A stretch of 64,000 nucleotides of DNA. Source: Paraburkholderia polaris (GTDB taxonomy: Bacteria > Pseudomonadota > Gammaproteobacteria > Burkholderiales > Burkholderiaceae). The position numbers and the translations under genes are program-made. Each line of letters begins with the position of its first letter. Positions within the stretch are counted from its first letter, which is position 1. The DNA is taken from the NCBI RefSeq assembly GCF_012927345.1, contig NZ_JABBGJ010000023.1:83319-147318 (forward strand), given 5' to 3'. The notes beneath the pieces were generated by a model. That model worked only from the letters and a program-made list of their open reading frames with translations. It was not told where the DNA came from and did no database searches. Below are positions 1 through 9,256 of the stretch, piece by piece.

Positions 1-228
1 GGCGGGACGAGGCTCTCGGCAAACTGGATTTTCGGCGCTGTGTTCGGGTTGTCGCTTTGTATCTTGCTCGGTATCGCGATTGCTTGCGCGCCGGCTGCCG
101 TGCGCAGCAATAATGAGCGCTGCATGCAAGCGCTGGCGGATGAGCAGCACGTGAGTGTCGAAGATTTTTTTCAGAACCCCGCTGAGCAGAATGCTTTGGC
201 GTTGGCAGCTGAGCAATGCGCGCGATGA
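1..228 (+). CDS. C-terminal part of a small membrane protein (partial)
   Basis: The frame is open from the first base to a TGA at 226-228, so this is probably the 3' end of a gene that starts before the window; a GTG at 40 is only an internal start candidate. The visible part has a hydrophobic membrane segment (about residues 10-30, rich in Leu, Ile, Ala) followed by a short polar tail with two cysteines and an acidic stretch. I do not recognise the family. The next gene begins about 195 nt downstream on the same strand. Confidence 0.4.
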   Translation, partial: GGTRLSANWIFGAVFGLSLCILLGIAIACAPAAVRSNNERCMQALADEQHVSVEDFFQNPAEQNALALAAEQCAR

Positions 229-423
229 CTGGCCTGCCTTGCTCCTCGGACTGGGGCGGTAGGCTCACGGATCGATGAAAGGCCGCCCAGCACGGGAAAA
301 CACCTCCGCCCCCGTCACTGACGATCCCGGCCATAGCTGATACTCTTTACCTAATCCACGCGCAGCAGCACCCCGCGCAAGCGGAAACGCTGTCTGCGAA
401 GGTAAAAAAACACCGGAGCGCCT

Positions 424-744
424 ATGGCAACCCAACCACCCTATTCCCCCCACGCCCCCTCCCGAGCCGAGGTCGACGCCCTGCCGGGCGCCACGGTCAT
501 AGAATTCGGCACGGACTGGTGCGGCTTCTGTCAGGGCGCGCAAGCGTCGATTGCCAAAGCCCTCGAACCCCATGCCGGCATCCGGCATCTCAAAGTCGAA
601 GACGGCCCCGGCCGCCCGCTTGGCCGCTCTTTCAAGGTCAAACTCTGGCCCACGCTGGTCTTCATGCGCGATGGCGCCGAAGTCGCACGCATCGTACGCC
701 CGATTAACGCCGCGGACATAGCCGAGGCATTCGCTTCGCTCTGA
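424..744 (+). CDS. Thioredoxin-family protein
   Basis: A 106-residue protein of thioredoxin size. The redox motif WCGFC (Cys33 and Cys36) sits after a beta strand, and a cis-proline-type segment LWPTLVFM follows about 40 residues later, as in thioredoxins. Family knowledge says such proteins reduce disulfides in the cytosol; no signal peptide is visible. It lies 40 nt upstream of the class I aldolase gene on the same strand, so the two may be co-transcribed. The exact partner is unknown. Confidence 0.85.
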   Translation: MATQPPYSPHAPSRAEVDALPGATVIEFGTDWCGFCQGAQASIAKALEPHAGIRHLKVEDGPGRPLGRSFKVKLWPTLVFMRDGAEVARIVRPINAADIAEAFASL

Positions 745-784
745 CAAGACGTCATCCGCAACCGGATTAAAGGGAGCACACCTC

Positions 785-1804
785 ATGGACACACGTAGCG
801 AACTGCAAGCCACCGTCAATGCGATGGTCCAACCCGGCAAAGGCCTTCTCGCCGCCGACGAAAGCGGCCCGACCATCGCCAAACGCTTCAAGACGATCGG
901 CCTCGAATCGAGCGAGGAAAATCGTCGCGCCTACCGCAACCTGCTGCTCACCGCGCCGGGTCTCGGTGAATTCGTGAGCGGCGTGATCCTTTACGAAGAA
1001 ACACTCGGGCAGAAAGCGGACGACGGCACGCCTTTTCCGCAACTCGCCGCCAAAAATGGCGTCGTGCCCGGCATCAAGGTGGACCTCGGCAAGATTCCGC
1101 TCGCGCTCGCCCCTGGCGACGAAATCACCGAAGGTCTCGACGGCCTCGCCAAGCGCTTCGTCGACTACAAGCGGCAAGGCGCGCGCTTCGCGAAATGGCG
1201 CGCGGTCTACAACATCACGGCGAGCTTGCCGAGCCGCCTTGCCATCGAAGCGAATGCCGACTCCCTCGCGCGCTACGCGGCGATCTCGCAGGAAGCGGGC
1301 ATTGTGCCGATCGTCGAACCGGAGGTGCTGATGGACGGCGATCACACCATCGGGCGTAGCGCGGAAGTGACCGAGGCCGTGTTGCACGAGGTCTTTAACG
1401 CGCTGCACCGGCATGGCGTGGTACTCGAACATATTCTGCTGAAGCCGAGCATGGTGCTGGCGGGCTCCGAACATGCGCAGCAATCGTCTACTTCGGATAT
1501 TGCCGTGCACACTGTGCGGGTACTCAAGCGCACGGTGCCCTCGGCGGTGCCTGGGATTGTGTTCCTGTCGGGGGGGCAAACGCCGGAAGAGGCAACAGCC
1601 AATCTCGATGCAATGAATCGCCTCGGGCCGCTGCCGTGGAATCTGAGCTTCTCGTATGGCCGCGCGTTGCAGGAACCGCCGCTGCAAGCATGGAAGGGTC
1701 AGGCAAGCAACGTTAAGGAAGCCCAGGAGGCATTGCTCAAGCGCGCCCGGCTGAACAGCGCAGCGGCGCTCGGCAAGTACGAGGCAGCGCAGGAAAAGAG
1801 CTAG
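785..1804 (+). CDS. Class I fructose-bisphosphate aldolase
   Basis: A 339-residue protein matching the eukaryote-like, Schiff-base (metal-independent) aldolases that interconvert fructose 1,6-bisphosphate with glyceraldehyde 3-phosphate and dihydroxyacetone phosphate. The N-terminal GKGLLAADES motif is present. Lys98, Lys137 and the Schiff-base Lys220 (in HILLKPSMV) each lie nine residues below the rabbit-enzyme positions 107, 146 and 229, and the EPE glutamates are at 178-180. Burkholderiaceae normally use a class II enzyme for glycolysis, so this is likely an accessory isozyme. It follows the thioredoxin gene and ends before a strong hairpin at 1810-1834. Confidence 0.95.
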   Translation: MDTRSELQATVNAMVQPGKGLLAADESGPTIAKRFKTIGLESSEENRRAYRNLLLTAPGLGEFVSGVILYEETLGQKADDGTPFPQLAAKNGVVPGIKVDLGKIPLALAPGDEITEGLDGLAKRFVDYKRQGARFAKWRAVYNITASLPSRLAIEANADSLARYAAISQEAGIVPIVEPEVLMDGDHTIGRSAEVTEAVLHEVFNALHRHGVVLEHILLKPSMVLAGSEHAQQSSTSDIAVHTVRVLKRTVPSAVPGIVFLSGGQTPEEATANLDAMNRLGPLPWNLSFSYGRALQEPPLQAWKGQASNVKEAQEALLKRARLNSAAALGKYEAAQEKS

Positions 1805-1809
1805 CGCCT

Positions 1810-1834
1810 ACGGCACGCAGCCCGCGCGTGCCGT
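1810..1834 (+). terminator. Hairpin after the aldolase gene
   Basis: A perfect 9-bp GC-rich stem (ACGGCACGC against GCGTGCCGT) with a 7-nt loop begins 5 nt after the aldolase stop codon. No T-tract follows, so it may be a weak terminator or a 3' stabilising stem. It lies between the aldolase gene and the converging gene at 1943-2209. Confidence 0.45.
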
Positions 1835-1942
1835 CAGCTATTGGAACCGGCGCGCCGCTCGCGCCGTGTTCGAACGGCACCAGCGCGAATACCGGTGAAT
1901 CTTCAGTTCGCCGATATGGGTAGCCCGCTTCCCGCTTCCTGC

Positions 1943-2209
1943 TTACTGCCCCTTGGTGGCGCTGCTGGCGTCGGCGCCTGGCGTACTGGTCGTGTCGGTG
2001 GCCGGCTTCTTCGTGTGCTTCATGTGTTTCTTCGCATGTGCCGTCGCGCCGGAAGCCTGCATGTCGCCGCCTTCGCGCGTCGCACCGGCGTTAGTGCCTG
2101 CGTTCGGGTCGTTGCCGGCCGGGCCGCCACCGCCACCGCTGCCTTGGGCCATGGCGAGCGACGAAGCGGCGAGCAACGTCGAGACGAGCAATACGTTTCT
2201 GATCTTCAC
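1943..2209 (-). CDS. Small secreted Gly/Lys-rich protein
   Basis: An 88-residue protein starting at a GTG preceded by a good AGGAG site. Residues 1-21 form a clear Sec signal peptide with an AMA-Q cleavage site. The mature part is low-complexity: a glycine run, Asn/Asp/Thr-rich sequence and a His/Lys cluster (KKHMKHTKK). It looks like the small periplasmic stress-type peptides common in Burkholderia; the function is unknown. A strong sigma-54 promoter match lies at 2286-2301 on the same strand, about 77 nt upstream. It is downstream of the hybrid kinase gene but probably has its own promoter. Confidence 0.7.
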   Translation of the reverse strand: MKIRNVLLVSTLLAASSLAMAQGSGGGGGPAGNDPNAGTNAGATREGGDMQASGATAHAKKHMKHTKKPATDTTSTPGADASSATKGQ

Positions 2210-2285
2210 GATTATTCTCCTGTCCGAAAAAGAAGCAGGTTGCGCTGGCTGGTCCAGCCAGATACGCGTACCTCGTCATCCTTTC

Positions 2286-2301
2286 AGCAAGGGTCGTGCC
2301 G
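2286..2301 (-). promoter_or_regulatory. Sigma-54 (-24/-12) promoter candidate
   Basis: Read on the minus strand, CGGCAC-N5-TTGCT matches the consensus TGGCAC-N5-TTGC[A/T] at every position but the first, with the invariant GG and GC 10 nt apart. It sits about 77 nt before the GTG start of the secreted peptide gene (1943-2209). This is a motif match only. Confidence 0.6.
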
Positions 2302-2351
2302 CGAGTGATGAAACGCTTCGTACACAGCCGACAGCACAGAAAAGTGCCGCC

Positions 2352-4520
2352 TTACGGTTCGCAAACCACCAGGGCGTGTAACTCGTCGATATTGAAGGGT
2401 TTGGCGAGTATCGCCACGCCGAGCCGGCGCGCCCGTTCGAGTTCGTCGGCGTAGCCGGTCATCAGCGCGATCTTCTGCGCGGGCCACGCGCTGCGTACTT
2501 TCTCCGCGAGGTCAATGCCGTTGAGCCTGCCCGGCATCTGGATGTCGGACAGCACGAGTTCGAACGTCGCGCCGCCGATCAGCACGTCGAGCGCCTGGTC
2601 GGCGGTCGGTTCGTGCCGCACTTCGCAGCCGAAGGTTTCCAGCACGGCGGCCACGCCGGCCGCCACGTCTTCGTTGTCTTCCACCAGCAGCACGACACCC
2701 TTTGAAGTCAGGTCCGGCTGGTGCGTCATTTCTACGTCCGGCACCAACGCTTTCTGCCGCTCGCGATAGCGCGGCAAATAAAGTCTGACCGTCGTGCCGC
2801 GGCCCGGCACGCTGTCGATTTTGGCCGTGCCGCCTGCCTGTTCACACATGGCGAGGACCTGTGCGAGGCCGAGGCCGGTGCCCGAGCCGCGCAGCTTGGT
2901 GGTGTACAGCGGCTCGAACGCGCGACGGGCGACGGCTTCGGGCATGCCCTCGCCGTCGTCGGAGCACGCGATCAGCACATATTCGCCGTCGGGCAGCAAG
3001 GTGTCGCTGCCCACCAGACGGTTATTCTGGCAACGGATCACGAAGCGGCCGCCGCGCGGCATCGCATCGCGCGCGTTGACCGCCAGATTCATGATCGCGA
3101 ATTCGAGGTCGGTCGGATCGGCCAGCACCTGCCAGACGTTGTCGACCATGGTCAAGGCCATTTCGATGTTGTCGCCGAGCGCCGCGTCGATCAGCGGTGC
3201 GGCGCTCGGCAGCCATCTGGCGAGGTTGACCGGTTCCTGCTTGAGCGGCTGCTTCTTCGCCACGCTCAGGAGTTGCCGCGTCAGCGATTCCGCCGTGGCC
3301 GTGGCGCGCTCAATGGCGTGCACCTCTTTTTCCAGGCTGTTATAGCGCTTCAAACGCGCCAGTTCGGTGTTAGCGGACACCACCATCAGCAGATTGTTGA
3401 AGTCGTGCGCGACATTGGCGACGAGATTGCCGAGCGCGCCCATGCGCTGTAATTGCCGGCTCGATGCCTCCGCGGAAAGACGCATGGCCACTTCGCCTTG
3501 CCAGCGCTCCCACGCGCGGCGCTCGCCGGCGAGCTGGCGCAATGAGAAAAACACCAGCAGCCAGATCGCCACGCAAGGCACGACCGTGATCGCCGCGATC
3601 GCCATGAAGTGCTGGCGCCACGCCTCGCCGATCGAGGCAGTCGCATACGCGCTCATGACATAGAGCGGATAGTCGCCGACCCGGCGAAACGCCAGCAGCC
3701 GTTCAACGCCGTCGACCGTGGAAGTCAGACGAATGTGCCCGAATAGCTGCTTGTCGCGCAATGCCGCAGTGAACGCGCTCTGCTGGGTGGGCCTCGCGCC
3801 GGACGGCCACGCCGGATAACGCACCAGCAGACTGCCGTCCTGGCGGTACAGCCCTAGCGAAAGCGACGTATCGCCATTCGTCAGCTCACGGTAGAAGCGC
3901 AAAAAGTACTCGGTGCGCAGCGCCACGGACACCACACCGAGGAATTGCCCGTTCTCGCCTGAGCGGCCTATCGCGGTATTGAACACATTGGTTTGCGACA
4001 GCGGCCCGAACATGGGCTGGGAGAAATACGGCTGCGGCCGCATCGCCTTGGCGGCCGTGAAGTCTTCGCGATGACTCGTCGACATGACCGGCGCCGGATA
4101 AGAGCGGCTCGACACCAGCAAATCGCCGTTCGCGCCAAGCAGGTATATCGACGCGACCTGCGGGAAATCGCCGCCGATTTGCCGCAAACGATCGTGCAAC
4201 CCGGCTTCCTGCGCGCGAATCCGGGCGTCGTCGTCATTGCCGAGCAGGTCGACGATGCGCGAGGCCATCTGCTGGTTGAGGTCCAGCACCTTGACGGCCT
4301 GTTCCTCGGTCACGCGCGCGAGCCGGTCGATCATGTCGTTCGAATCGGCAATCCGGCGCTGGTAATCGAAATACCCATAACCCGCGAGGCAGGCCAGAGG
4401 AAACACAATCGAAACGGCGAGCACGATCAGAAGCATGCGCCGCGTCGCCGCGAAATTACGCGACGGCATGGGGAAATCGACTGCGACACGCTCCGCACGT
4501 TGCACGGTCACGATCTCCAT
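2352..4520 (-). CDS. Hybrid sensor histidine kinase/response regulator
   Basis: About 722 residues from the ATG at 4520; the frame continues open upstream but that part lacks protein character, and an alternative start is 4469. Order: N-terminal TM near residues 28-50; a roughly 230-residue periplasmic region of Cache type; a second TM; a HisKA segment with the phospho-acceptor in AHDFNNLL; an HATPase domain with DDGEGMP and GSGTGLGLAQV boxes; then a C-terminal receiver domain with its Asp in LVLSDIQMPG and conserved Lys in AILAKPF. It should sense an extracytoplasmic ligand and relay phosphate internally. No separate output regulator is adjacent. Confidence 0.9.
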   Translation of the reverse strand: MEIVTVQRAERVAVDFPMPSRNFAATRRMLLIVLAVSIVFPLACLAGYGYFDYQRRIADSNDMIDRLARVTEEQAVKVLDLNQQMASRIVDLLGNDDDARIRAQEAGLHDRLRQIGGDFPQVASIYLLGANGDLLVSSRSYPAPVMSTSHREDFTAAKAMRPQPYFSQPMFGPLSQTNVFNTAIGRSGENGQFLGVVSVALRTEYFLRFYRELTNGDTSLSLGLYRQDGSLLVRYPAWPSGARPTQQSAFTAALRDKQLFGHIRLTSTVDGVERLLAFRRVGDYPLYVMSAYATASIGEAWRQHFMAIAAITVVPCVAIWLLVFFSLRQLAGERRAWERWQGEVAMRLSAEASSRQLQRMGALGNLVANVAHDFNNLLMVVSANTELARLKRYNSLEKEVHAIERATATAESLTRQLLSVAKKQPLKQEPVNLARWLPSAAPLIDAALGDNIEMALTMVDNVWQVLADPTDLEFAIMNLAVNARDAMPRGGRFVIRCQNNRLVGSDTLLPDGEYVLIACSDDGEGMPEAVARRAFEPLYTTKLRGSGTGLGLAQVLAMCEQAGGTAKIDSVPGRGTTVRLYLPRYRERQKALVPDVEMTHQPDLTSKGVVLLVEDNEDVAAGVAAVLETFGCEVRHEPTADQALDVLIGGATFELVLSDIQMPGRLNGIDLAEKVRSAWPAQKIALMTGYADELERARRLGVAILAKPFNIDELHALVVCEP

Positions 4521-4890
4521 GAAAGATGAGTACAGGTCGGGGCGGCAAGCGCACAACGCGCCCCACGTTGTTCGTGCGCTATTTCCTTTCCCGGAATTTA
4601 CCGCACTTCCACCGTTCGCCATAGGGTACCGAGCGAGGAAAACGCCACACGTGTAGCAGCATGCATGCGGGCACATGGATTGCTGCGGCAAGGGCGTCTG
4701 ACGATGTGTTGTCCGGCGATGTCCGTTTTCGTGTTGCAGCGCGGCGTAAATTGCACTGCGGTGCGCTGCGAATGCCGTGCGCCGCGGTGCGCCGCGAATG
4801 CCGCGTTCTTTCATGCGCGGCGGACCTCCGTCGATACGCTGTCGCTGCCGCAATGACGTCAACCCACTGACTTTCCGCGAGGAACCGACC
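4521..4890. other. Intergenic region between divergent genes
   Basis: A 370-bp spacer between the hybrid kinase (minus) and the Rieske reductase (plus). It holds a sigma-54-type promoter match at 4669-4684 pointing to the reductase and a few short repeats built on GCGAATGCCG near 4770-4805. Open frames here (for example 4665-4856) have no ribosome binding site and look like chance GC-rich frames. Confidence 0.6.
4669..4684 (+). promoter_or_regulatory. Sigma-54 (-24/-12) promoter candidate
   Basis: GGGCAC-N5-TTGCT differs from the sigma-54 consensus only at the first base, with GG and GC spaced correctly by 10 nt. It points to the Rieske-FAD reductase gene, whose ATG is at 4891, implying a leader of about 195 nt. 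Motif match only. Confidence 0.55.
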
Positions 4891-6453
4891 ATGCCAACAC
4901 CCGCCCGACGCGTCGCCCAGTTATCGCAACTGCGAGCGGACTGCGCGGAACGCATCGTGGTGGATGACGAAAACATTCTGCTGGTGCGCGACGGCGACAC
5001 GGTGCGCGCCTATGCCGCGGATTGTCCGCATGCCGGCGGTCCGCTGGAAAAGGGCGCGCTGTGCAATGGCCGCATCATCTGTCCATGGCACAAAGCTACG
5101 TTCGACGTCGCCACCGGCAATGTGTTCGAACCGCCCGCGCTGGTCGCGCTCGACCGTTATCCGGTGGTGATAAACGGCGACGACGTGATGGTTACGCCGG
5201 AGAAAATGCCGCAGCCCGTGCCGCAGCCCGTGCCCAACGCATCCGTTCGAAACCCGCATTACGTGGTGATCGGCGCGGGTGCAGCGGGTGCTGCGGCTTG
5301 CGCGGCGTTGCGTGAATGCGGCTTTGCTGGTCCTATCACGCTGGTCGGAGAGGAGCCGCACGCGCCCTACGATCGCACCGCGCTCAGCAAATTTGTGCCT
5401 TCCGGCGAGATGGCGGCAGATGATGTGCCGCCCCTCCTTGCACCAGATTGGCTCGACCGGCACGACGTGGAACGTATCGTCGCAAAGGTCGCGCGGCTCG
5501 ATGTGCCTAGGCGCACGATCCATTTCGAAACCGGCGGCGAACTGGTGTACGACACCGCGCTGCTCGCCACCGGCAGCGTGCCGAAGATTCCGTCCATTCC
5601 CGGCCACGACCTCGGCGGTGTGGTCGTGCTGCGTAATCTCGACGACGCCGCCGCGCTCGTCGATGCAATCGGCGAGGAGGCGCAGAACGCGCAGGTCGCT
5701 ATTCTCGGCAGCAGTTTCATCGGCCTGGAAACGGCTTCGTCGCTGCGCAAGCGCGGCACGCAAGTGAGCGTCATTTCGCCGGAAAAAATACCGTTCGCCA
5801 AACAGTTCGGCGAGCGCGCGGGCACCATGTTTCGCGAGCTGCACGAGCGCAACGGCGTGGTGTTCCACCTCGAAGCAAAAGTCGCCTCACTTGAAGGCGA
5901 GGAAGGCAACGTGCATGAAGTGATGCTCGAAAGTGGCGAGCATGTCGCCGCCGATCTCGTGCTGCTGGGCACGGGCGTTGCACCGGCTACCGGTTTCGTC
6001 GAAGGATTGCCGCTGCAAAAAGATGGCGGCGTGATTGTCAACGCGGGCATGCAGGCCGCGCCAGGACTTTACGCAGCCGGCGATATCGCCGCCTTTCCGC
6101 TGCACGAAGATCAGGAACCCGTGCGCATCGAGCATTGGCGCGTCGCGCAGCAACATGCGCGCATCGCCGCCGAAAACATGAGCGGCGCGCGCCATCGCTA
6201 CGCCGGGGTGCCGTATTTCTGGACTTATCACTTCGGCAAGCGCTTCGAATATCTCGGCCATGCGAGCGAGTGGGACGACATTGTGATCGACGGCAATCTC
6301 GATCGGCAGGAATTCGTCGCGCTGTATGTGAAGGACAACAAGGTGGTCGCCGTGCTCGCCTGCGAACGCGAAGCGCAGACCGCGCGTTTAATCGACGCCA
6401 TGGGGCGCGGTTTGTCCCTGGCGCAAGCGGAGGGTATCGTCAAGGGCGATTAG
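4891..6453 (+). CDS. Rieske [2Fe-2S]-FAD/NAD(P) oxidoreductase (AIF-like)
   Basis: A 520-residue fusion. I chose the ATG at 4891 because of the upstream GCGAGGA site; earlier in-frame codons are not protein-like. Residues 1-105 are a Rieske ferredoxin domain with ligands Cys45-x-His47 and Cys64-x2-His67 (CPHAGG and CPWH boxes). A FAD/NAD(P) reductase of the ferredoxin-reductase/AIF-like family follows: GxGxxG at 128-133, a second nucleotide-binding site near VAILGSSFIG, and a late GLYAAGDIA box for FAD. It probably moves electrons between NAD(P)H and an unknown partner. A small acidic protein gene follows 121 nt downstream. Confidence 0.92.
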   Translation: MPTPARRVAQLSQLRADCAERIVVDDENILLVRDGDTVRAYAADCPHAGGPLEKGALCNGRIICPWHKATFDVATGNVFEPPALVALDRYPVVINGDDVMVTPEKMPQPVPQPVPNASVRNPHYVVIGAGAAGAAACAALRECGFAGPITLVGEEPHAPYDRTALSKFVPSGEMAADDVPPLLAPDWLDRHDVERIVAKVARLDVPRRTIHFETGGELVYDTALLATGSVPKIPSIPGHDLGGVVVLRNLDDAAALVDAIGEEAQNAQVAILGSSFIGLETASSLRKRGTQVSVISPEKIPFAKQFGERAGTMFRELHERNGVVFHLEAKVASLEGEEGNVHEVMLESGEHVAADLVLLGTGVAPATGFVEGLPLQKDGGVIVNAGMQAAPGLYAAGDIAAFPLHEDQEPVRIEHWRVAQQHARIAAENMSGARHRYAGVPYFWTYHFGKRFEYLGHASEWDDIVIDGNLDRQEFVALYVKDNKVVAVLACEREAQTARLIDAMGRGLSLAQAEGIVKGD

Positions 6454-6574
6454 TTCGCTTGGCGCGGCGTTCGCAACAACGAGCGAGCCAGCAGCACGCA
6501 ACGATATTCGCCATGTGGGACACACCCGAGTCGGCCTGCGCGGTTATCCGCGCTCAATTGAAGGAGAAGTTGCC

Positions 6575-6757
6575 ATGACAGACCTCAAAGAAAAACATCC
6601 GCACGCGGACAAGACTGAGAAGCAGATCGACAAGGAGGTCGAAGACAGCTTCCCCGCGAGCGATCCGCCGTCCACCGGCGGCACGACGAAGATCGTTCCT
6701 GATACACACGGTGCGTTGAAAGAGGAATCATCGACCGGAAAACCGGCAAACAGTTAA
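6575..6757 (+). CDS. Small acidic, disordered-looking protein
   Basis: A 60-residue protein starting at the ATG with a clean AAGGAGAAG site. It is highly charged (Asp, Glu, Lys-rich) and has the segment VEDSFPASDPPS, which I recall from small Burkholderia and alpha-proteobacterial proteins of unknown function that accompany stress genes. There are no membrane segments and no cysteines. It is followed immediately by a strong bidirectional terminator. Role unknown. Confidence 0.65.
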   Translation: MTDLKEKHPHADKTEKQIDKEVEDSFPASDPPSTGGTTKIVPDTHGALKEESSTGKPANS

Positions 6758-6776
6758 TTCTCCCTCCACGTTTGAA

Positions 6777-6811
6777 AAAATCGCCCGGCGTTGTTTGCGC
6801 CGGGCGATTTT
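6777..6811. terminator. Bidirectional rho-independent terminator
   Basis: A perfect 10-bp stem (TCGCCCGGCG against CGCCGGGCGA) with a 7-nt loop, flanked by an A-tract at 6775-6780 and a T-tract at 6808-6811. It can terminate both the rightward Rieske operon and the leftward gene at 6869-8866. Confidence 0.9.
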
Positions 6812-6868
6812 CTTTATCGACACATCACGCCCAAGGCATGCGGGATGCTGTGTCAACTCAAAACCACT

Positions 6869-8866
6869 TCACCCATTCACGACATCCAGGGCCTGCTCCA
6901 CTCTGGCGCCGTCGATCCGCCGGCACGCGCCCACCATTTCCCGCAACGAGGTGGCATAACACTCGGCCCCCATCGCGGTCTGCAGGTCATCGCTCCACTT
7001 CTCGGTATCCGCAGCCGCCCATAATCCGACAACAATAGACGCCTCGGGCAACCTCGCACGAATGCGCCTGACCATATACCGAAGGTGTGAAGGAATCCCC
7101 TCGATTTGCAAATAGAAAATACACACGATACCCACATCGTCAGCATCGAGACTATCGATCGAGGCCCGTGATGCTGCCTCATGCGGCAAACCGCGCGCCG
7201 CAAATCCGTGCTTGCCGAGCAATTGCAACAGGATCGTGGTCGCGAGCGCATCGAGCGGCCCCCGCCCGGGAATACACAACACGCGTTTGCCCGAAGCGCC
7301 GGTATCCCAGTTTCTCGCCTCAGCTAGCCGGACATTCGAAGTCACAGTCAACTCAGCCGCCGGCTCGTTCCCTTCGTCGGCAGGAGATCCCGCCACCGGC
7401 CCCGTTGCGCTCCAGTTTTCTTCCGCCATTTGCGGCGCCGGTTCGCGGTCCTCATAGCCATCCAGGCCATCGACCAGATCGTTGGTGGTCGACTCGATCC
7501 GCGCAAATTGCGCCGCCGTCACGCTGCCGCGCATCATATCGTTGGCGGCGAGCTGCAAGCCCTTGATCGCCACCTCGTCGTAATACGCGCACAACGAACG
7601 CTCGCGCAATAAAACCTCGGCTTGCTCCAACGCCTCGTCGGGATCGCCGGCAAGCGCGCGCTGGTAAAAATTCTCTATCGGCGTGAGCGCCGGCTGGTCG
7701 CCCAGCAGCACATCGAGAAACTCCAGACGTCTCACGTGCCGTCCGAGCACCAGCAGACATAAAGTCAACGGCGTCGACAGAATCAGACCTATCGGCCCCC
7801 AGATCCAGCTCCAGAAAATCGCCGCGACCACCACCGAAAATGGCGAGAGCCCAGTGCTGCGTCCGTACAGCAGCGGCTCCACCACTTGTCCCACCAGCAT
7901 TTCGACCGTGCCGAACAACGCGAGCGACCAGATCGCCATCGTCCATCCGGGACTCACCGCTGCGGCGAGCGCAGTGGCAAGCGTTGCGGATATCCAGATG
8001 CCGACGTACGGCACGAGCCGCAGCAACGCGGCGAGAATGCCCCACAAAATCGGGCTCGGCACGCCGATGAAGAACAGCCCCGCGCCGATCACCACGCCGA
8101 CGCCCGCATTCACGCCGAGCTGTGAAACGAAGTACCGGCTCAAGCGTCGTGCGGCCTCGTCCATCACGGTGGTCGTGCGGTGCAGATCGCGTGAGCCGAA
8201 CAGGCGGATCGCGCGGTCGCGCAGATCGTCGCGTTGCAGCAGGATCACCACCATCACGACGAACACGATAAACGCCGTCTCCAACGGACTGATCGCCGGC
8301 GACAGCACACGCCGCGCGAGTTCGAACGGCGTCGGCACCGGTTCGCGCACTTCGACGGGCACGGCGGCAGGCGGATGGACGCTCGAAGCCGATGTCGCAT
8401 CTCGTTGCGCCTGAGGTTGCGGCGGCTCGACAGTCGCCCGTTGCAACGCCTGGCCGGCGGCACCCGCGAGCCGGTTCAGCTTGCCGATGGTCAGGCTGTG
8501 CGCGGCATCCACCTTGTGCTCAATGGTCGCCTGATAGCGCGGCATGCCGGCGGCAAGGTCGGTCAACTGCGTGGCGATCGCCGCGCCGAGCATCACGATC
8601 ACCGACACCGAAATCACCACCGCAGCAAAAACGGACGCCACATGTCCGAGCTTGAGTCGTCCAAGCAAATTGGCAAGCGGCGCGACCAGGAAACTGAGCA
8701 GAATCGCGAGCGTGATCGGAATCAATACCGCGCGCGCAAAGTACAGGCAGGCAATCACGGTTACCCCGACCGCAAGCGCGACCAGGCCGTCGATGCCCAA
8801 TGCGGCAGGCGGCGCATGAATGCGGGCGGCTGGCCGCGCGCCACGTGGGTCGGGGAATTCCTTCAT
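6869..8866 (-). CDS. AI-2E family transporter with cytosolic C-terminal extension
   Basis: A 665-residue protein. The first 380 or so residues are a typical AI-2E/PerM-family permease: paired N-terminal TMs, an extended soluble insert with a Pro/Ala-rich linker, then several TMs ending in the LILSTPLTLCLLVLGRH region. Family members export various small solutes; the substrate is unknown. The rest is unusual: a helical region, then about 140 residues of alpha/beta sequence (KRVLCIPGRGPLDALATTI, an HEAASR segment and a VGIVCIFYL strand) resembling the B12-binding Rossmann-like fold. No clear ribosome binding site is visible. It lies just downstream of a DUF2934 gene on the same strand. Confidence 0.85.
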   Translation of the reverse strand: MKEFPDPRGARPAARIHAPPAALGIDGLVALAVGVTVIACLYFARAVLIPITLAILLSFLVAPLANLLGRLKLGHVASVFAAVVISVSVIVMLGAAIATQLTDLAAGMPRYQATIEHKVDAAHSLTIGKLNRLAGAAGQALQRATVEPPQPQAQRDATSASSVHPPAAVPVEVREPVPTPFELARRVLSPAISPLETAFIVFVVMVVILLQRDDLRDRAIRLFGSRDLHRTTTVMDEAARRLSRYFVSQLGVNAGVGVVIGAGLFFIGVPSPILWGILAALLRLVPYVGIWISATLATALAAAVSPGWTMAIWSLALFGTVEMLVGQVVEPLLYGRSTGLSPFSVVVAAIFWSWIWGPIGLILSTPLTLCLLVLGRHVRRLEFLDVLLGDQPALTPIENFYQRALAGDPDEALEQAEVLLRERSLCAYYDEVAIKGLQLAANDMMRGSVTAAQFARIESTTNDLVDGLDGYEDREPAPQMAEENWSATGPVAGSPADEGNEPAAELTVTSNVRLAEARNWDTGASGKRVLCIPGRGPLDALATTILLQLLGKHGFAARGLPHEAASRASIDSLDADDVGIVCIFYLQIEGIPSHLRYMVRRIRARLPEASIVVGLWAAADTEKWSDDLQTAMGAECYATSLREMVGACRRIDGARVEQALDVVNG

Positions 8867-8923
8867 CTGATTCGTTGCTGCCTCTGCTTTTACTGCTGCG
8901 ACGGCCCGCGCACCCTCGCACCT

Positions 8924-9115
8924 TTACTTTTTCGGTGCGTCCGCAACGGGCCCACTTTCTATCGGCGGCGCTTCCTTCTCGATTTCGTCGCGCGCCTGTT
9001 CCCAATACTCGTCAGGCGTCCCCTTCGGATCCCCGGCCTGCTGCCAGAGGTAGTAAGCGCGTGTGCGAATCTGTTCTTCTTGAGAAGATTCTTGAGATGT
9101 TTGTTCCTGTTCCAT
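8924..9115 (-). CDS. DUF2934 family small protein
   Basis: A 63-residue protein. The segment QIRTRAYYLWQQAGDPKG followed by YWEQARDEIE is the DUF2934 pattern; the rest is acidic and low-complexity. DUF2934 has no known function but often sits next to stress or glycogen genes in proteobacteria, as here between GlgX and the AI-2E permease. A weak sigma-54-type match (TTGCT with a degenerate -24 box) lies at 9208-9223 on the minus strand. Confidence 0.8.
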   Translation of the reverse strand: MEQEQTSQESSQEEQIRTRAYYLWQQAGDPKGTPDEYWEQARDEIEKEAPPIESGPVADAPKK

Positions 9116-9256
9116 TTGAGCACCCTCAGTTGGACCGGGCAGCGAGCGACACCGGCGGCCTTACGCGTTTGTCGCGGGATGCGGCAAACGGTGGCTATCC
9201 GAAATCGAGCAAGCGCTATACCTGGCGGCTAGCGCTCGCGCCAGGCCCTAACCTCG

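Noticed and set aside
4521..5000. 160-codon upstream extension of the hybrid kinase
   Set aside because: Arg/Ser-rich sequence with no protein character, overlapping the Rieske gene start; the ATG at 4520 directly precedes the TM segment.
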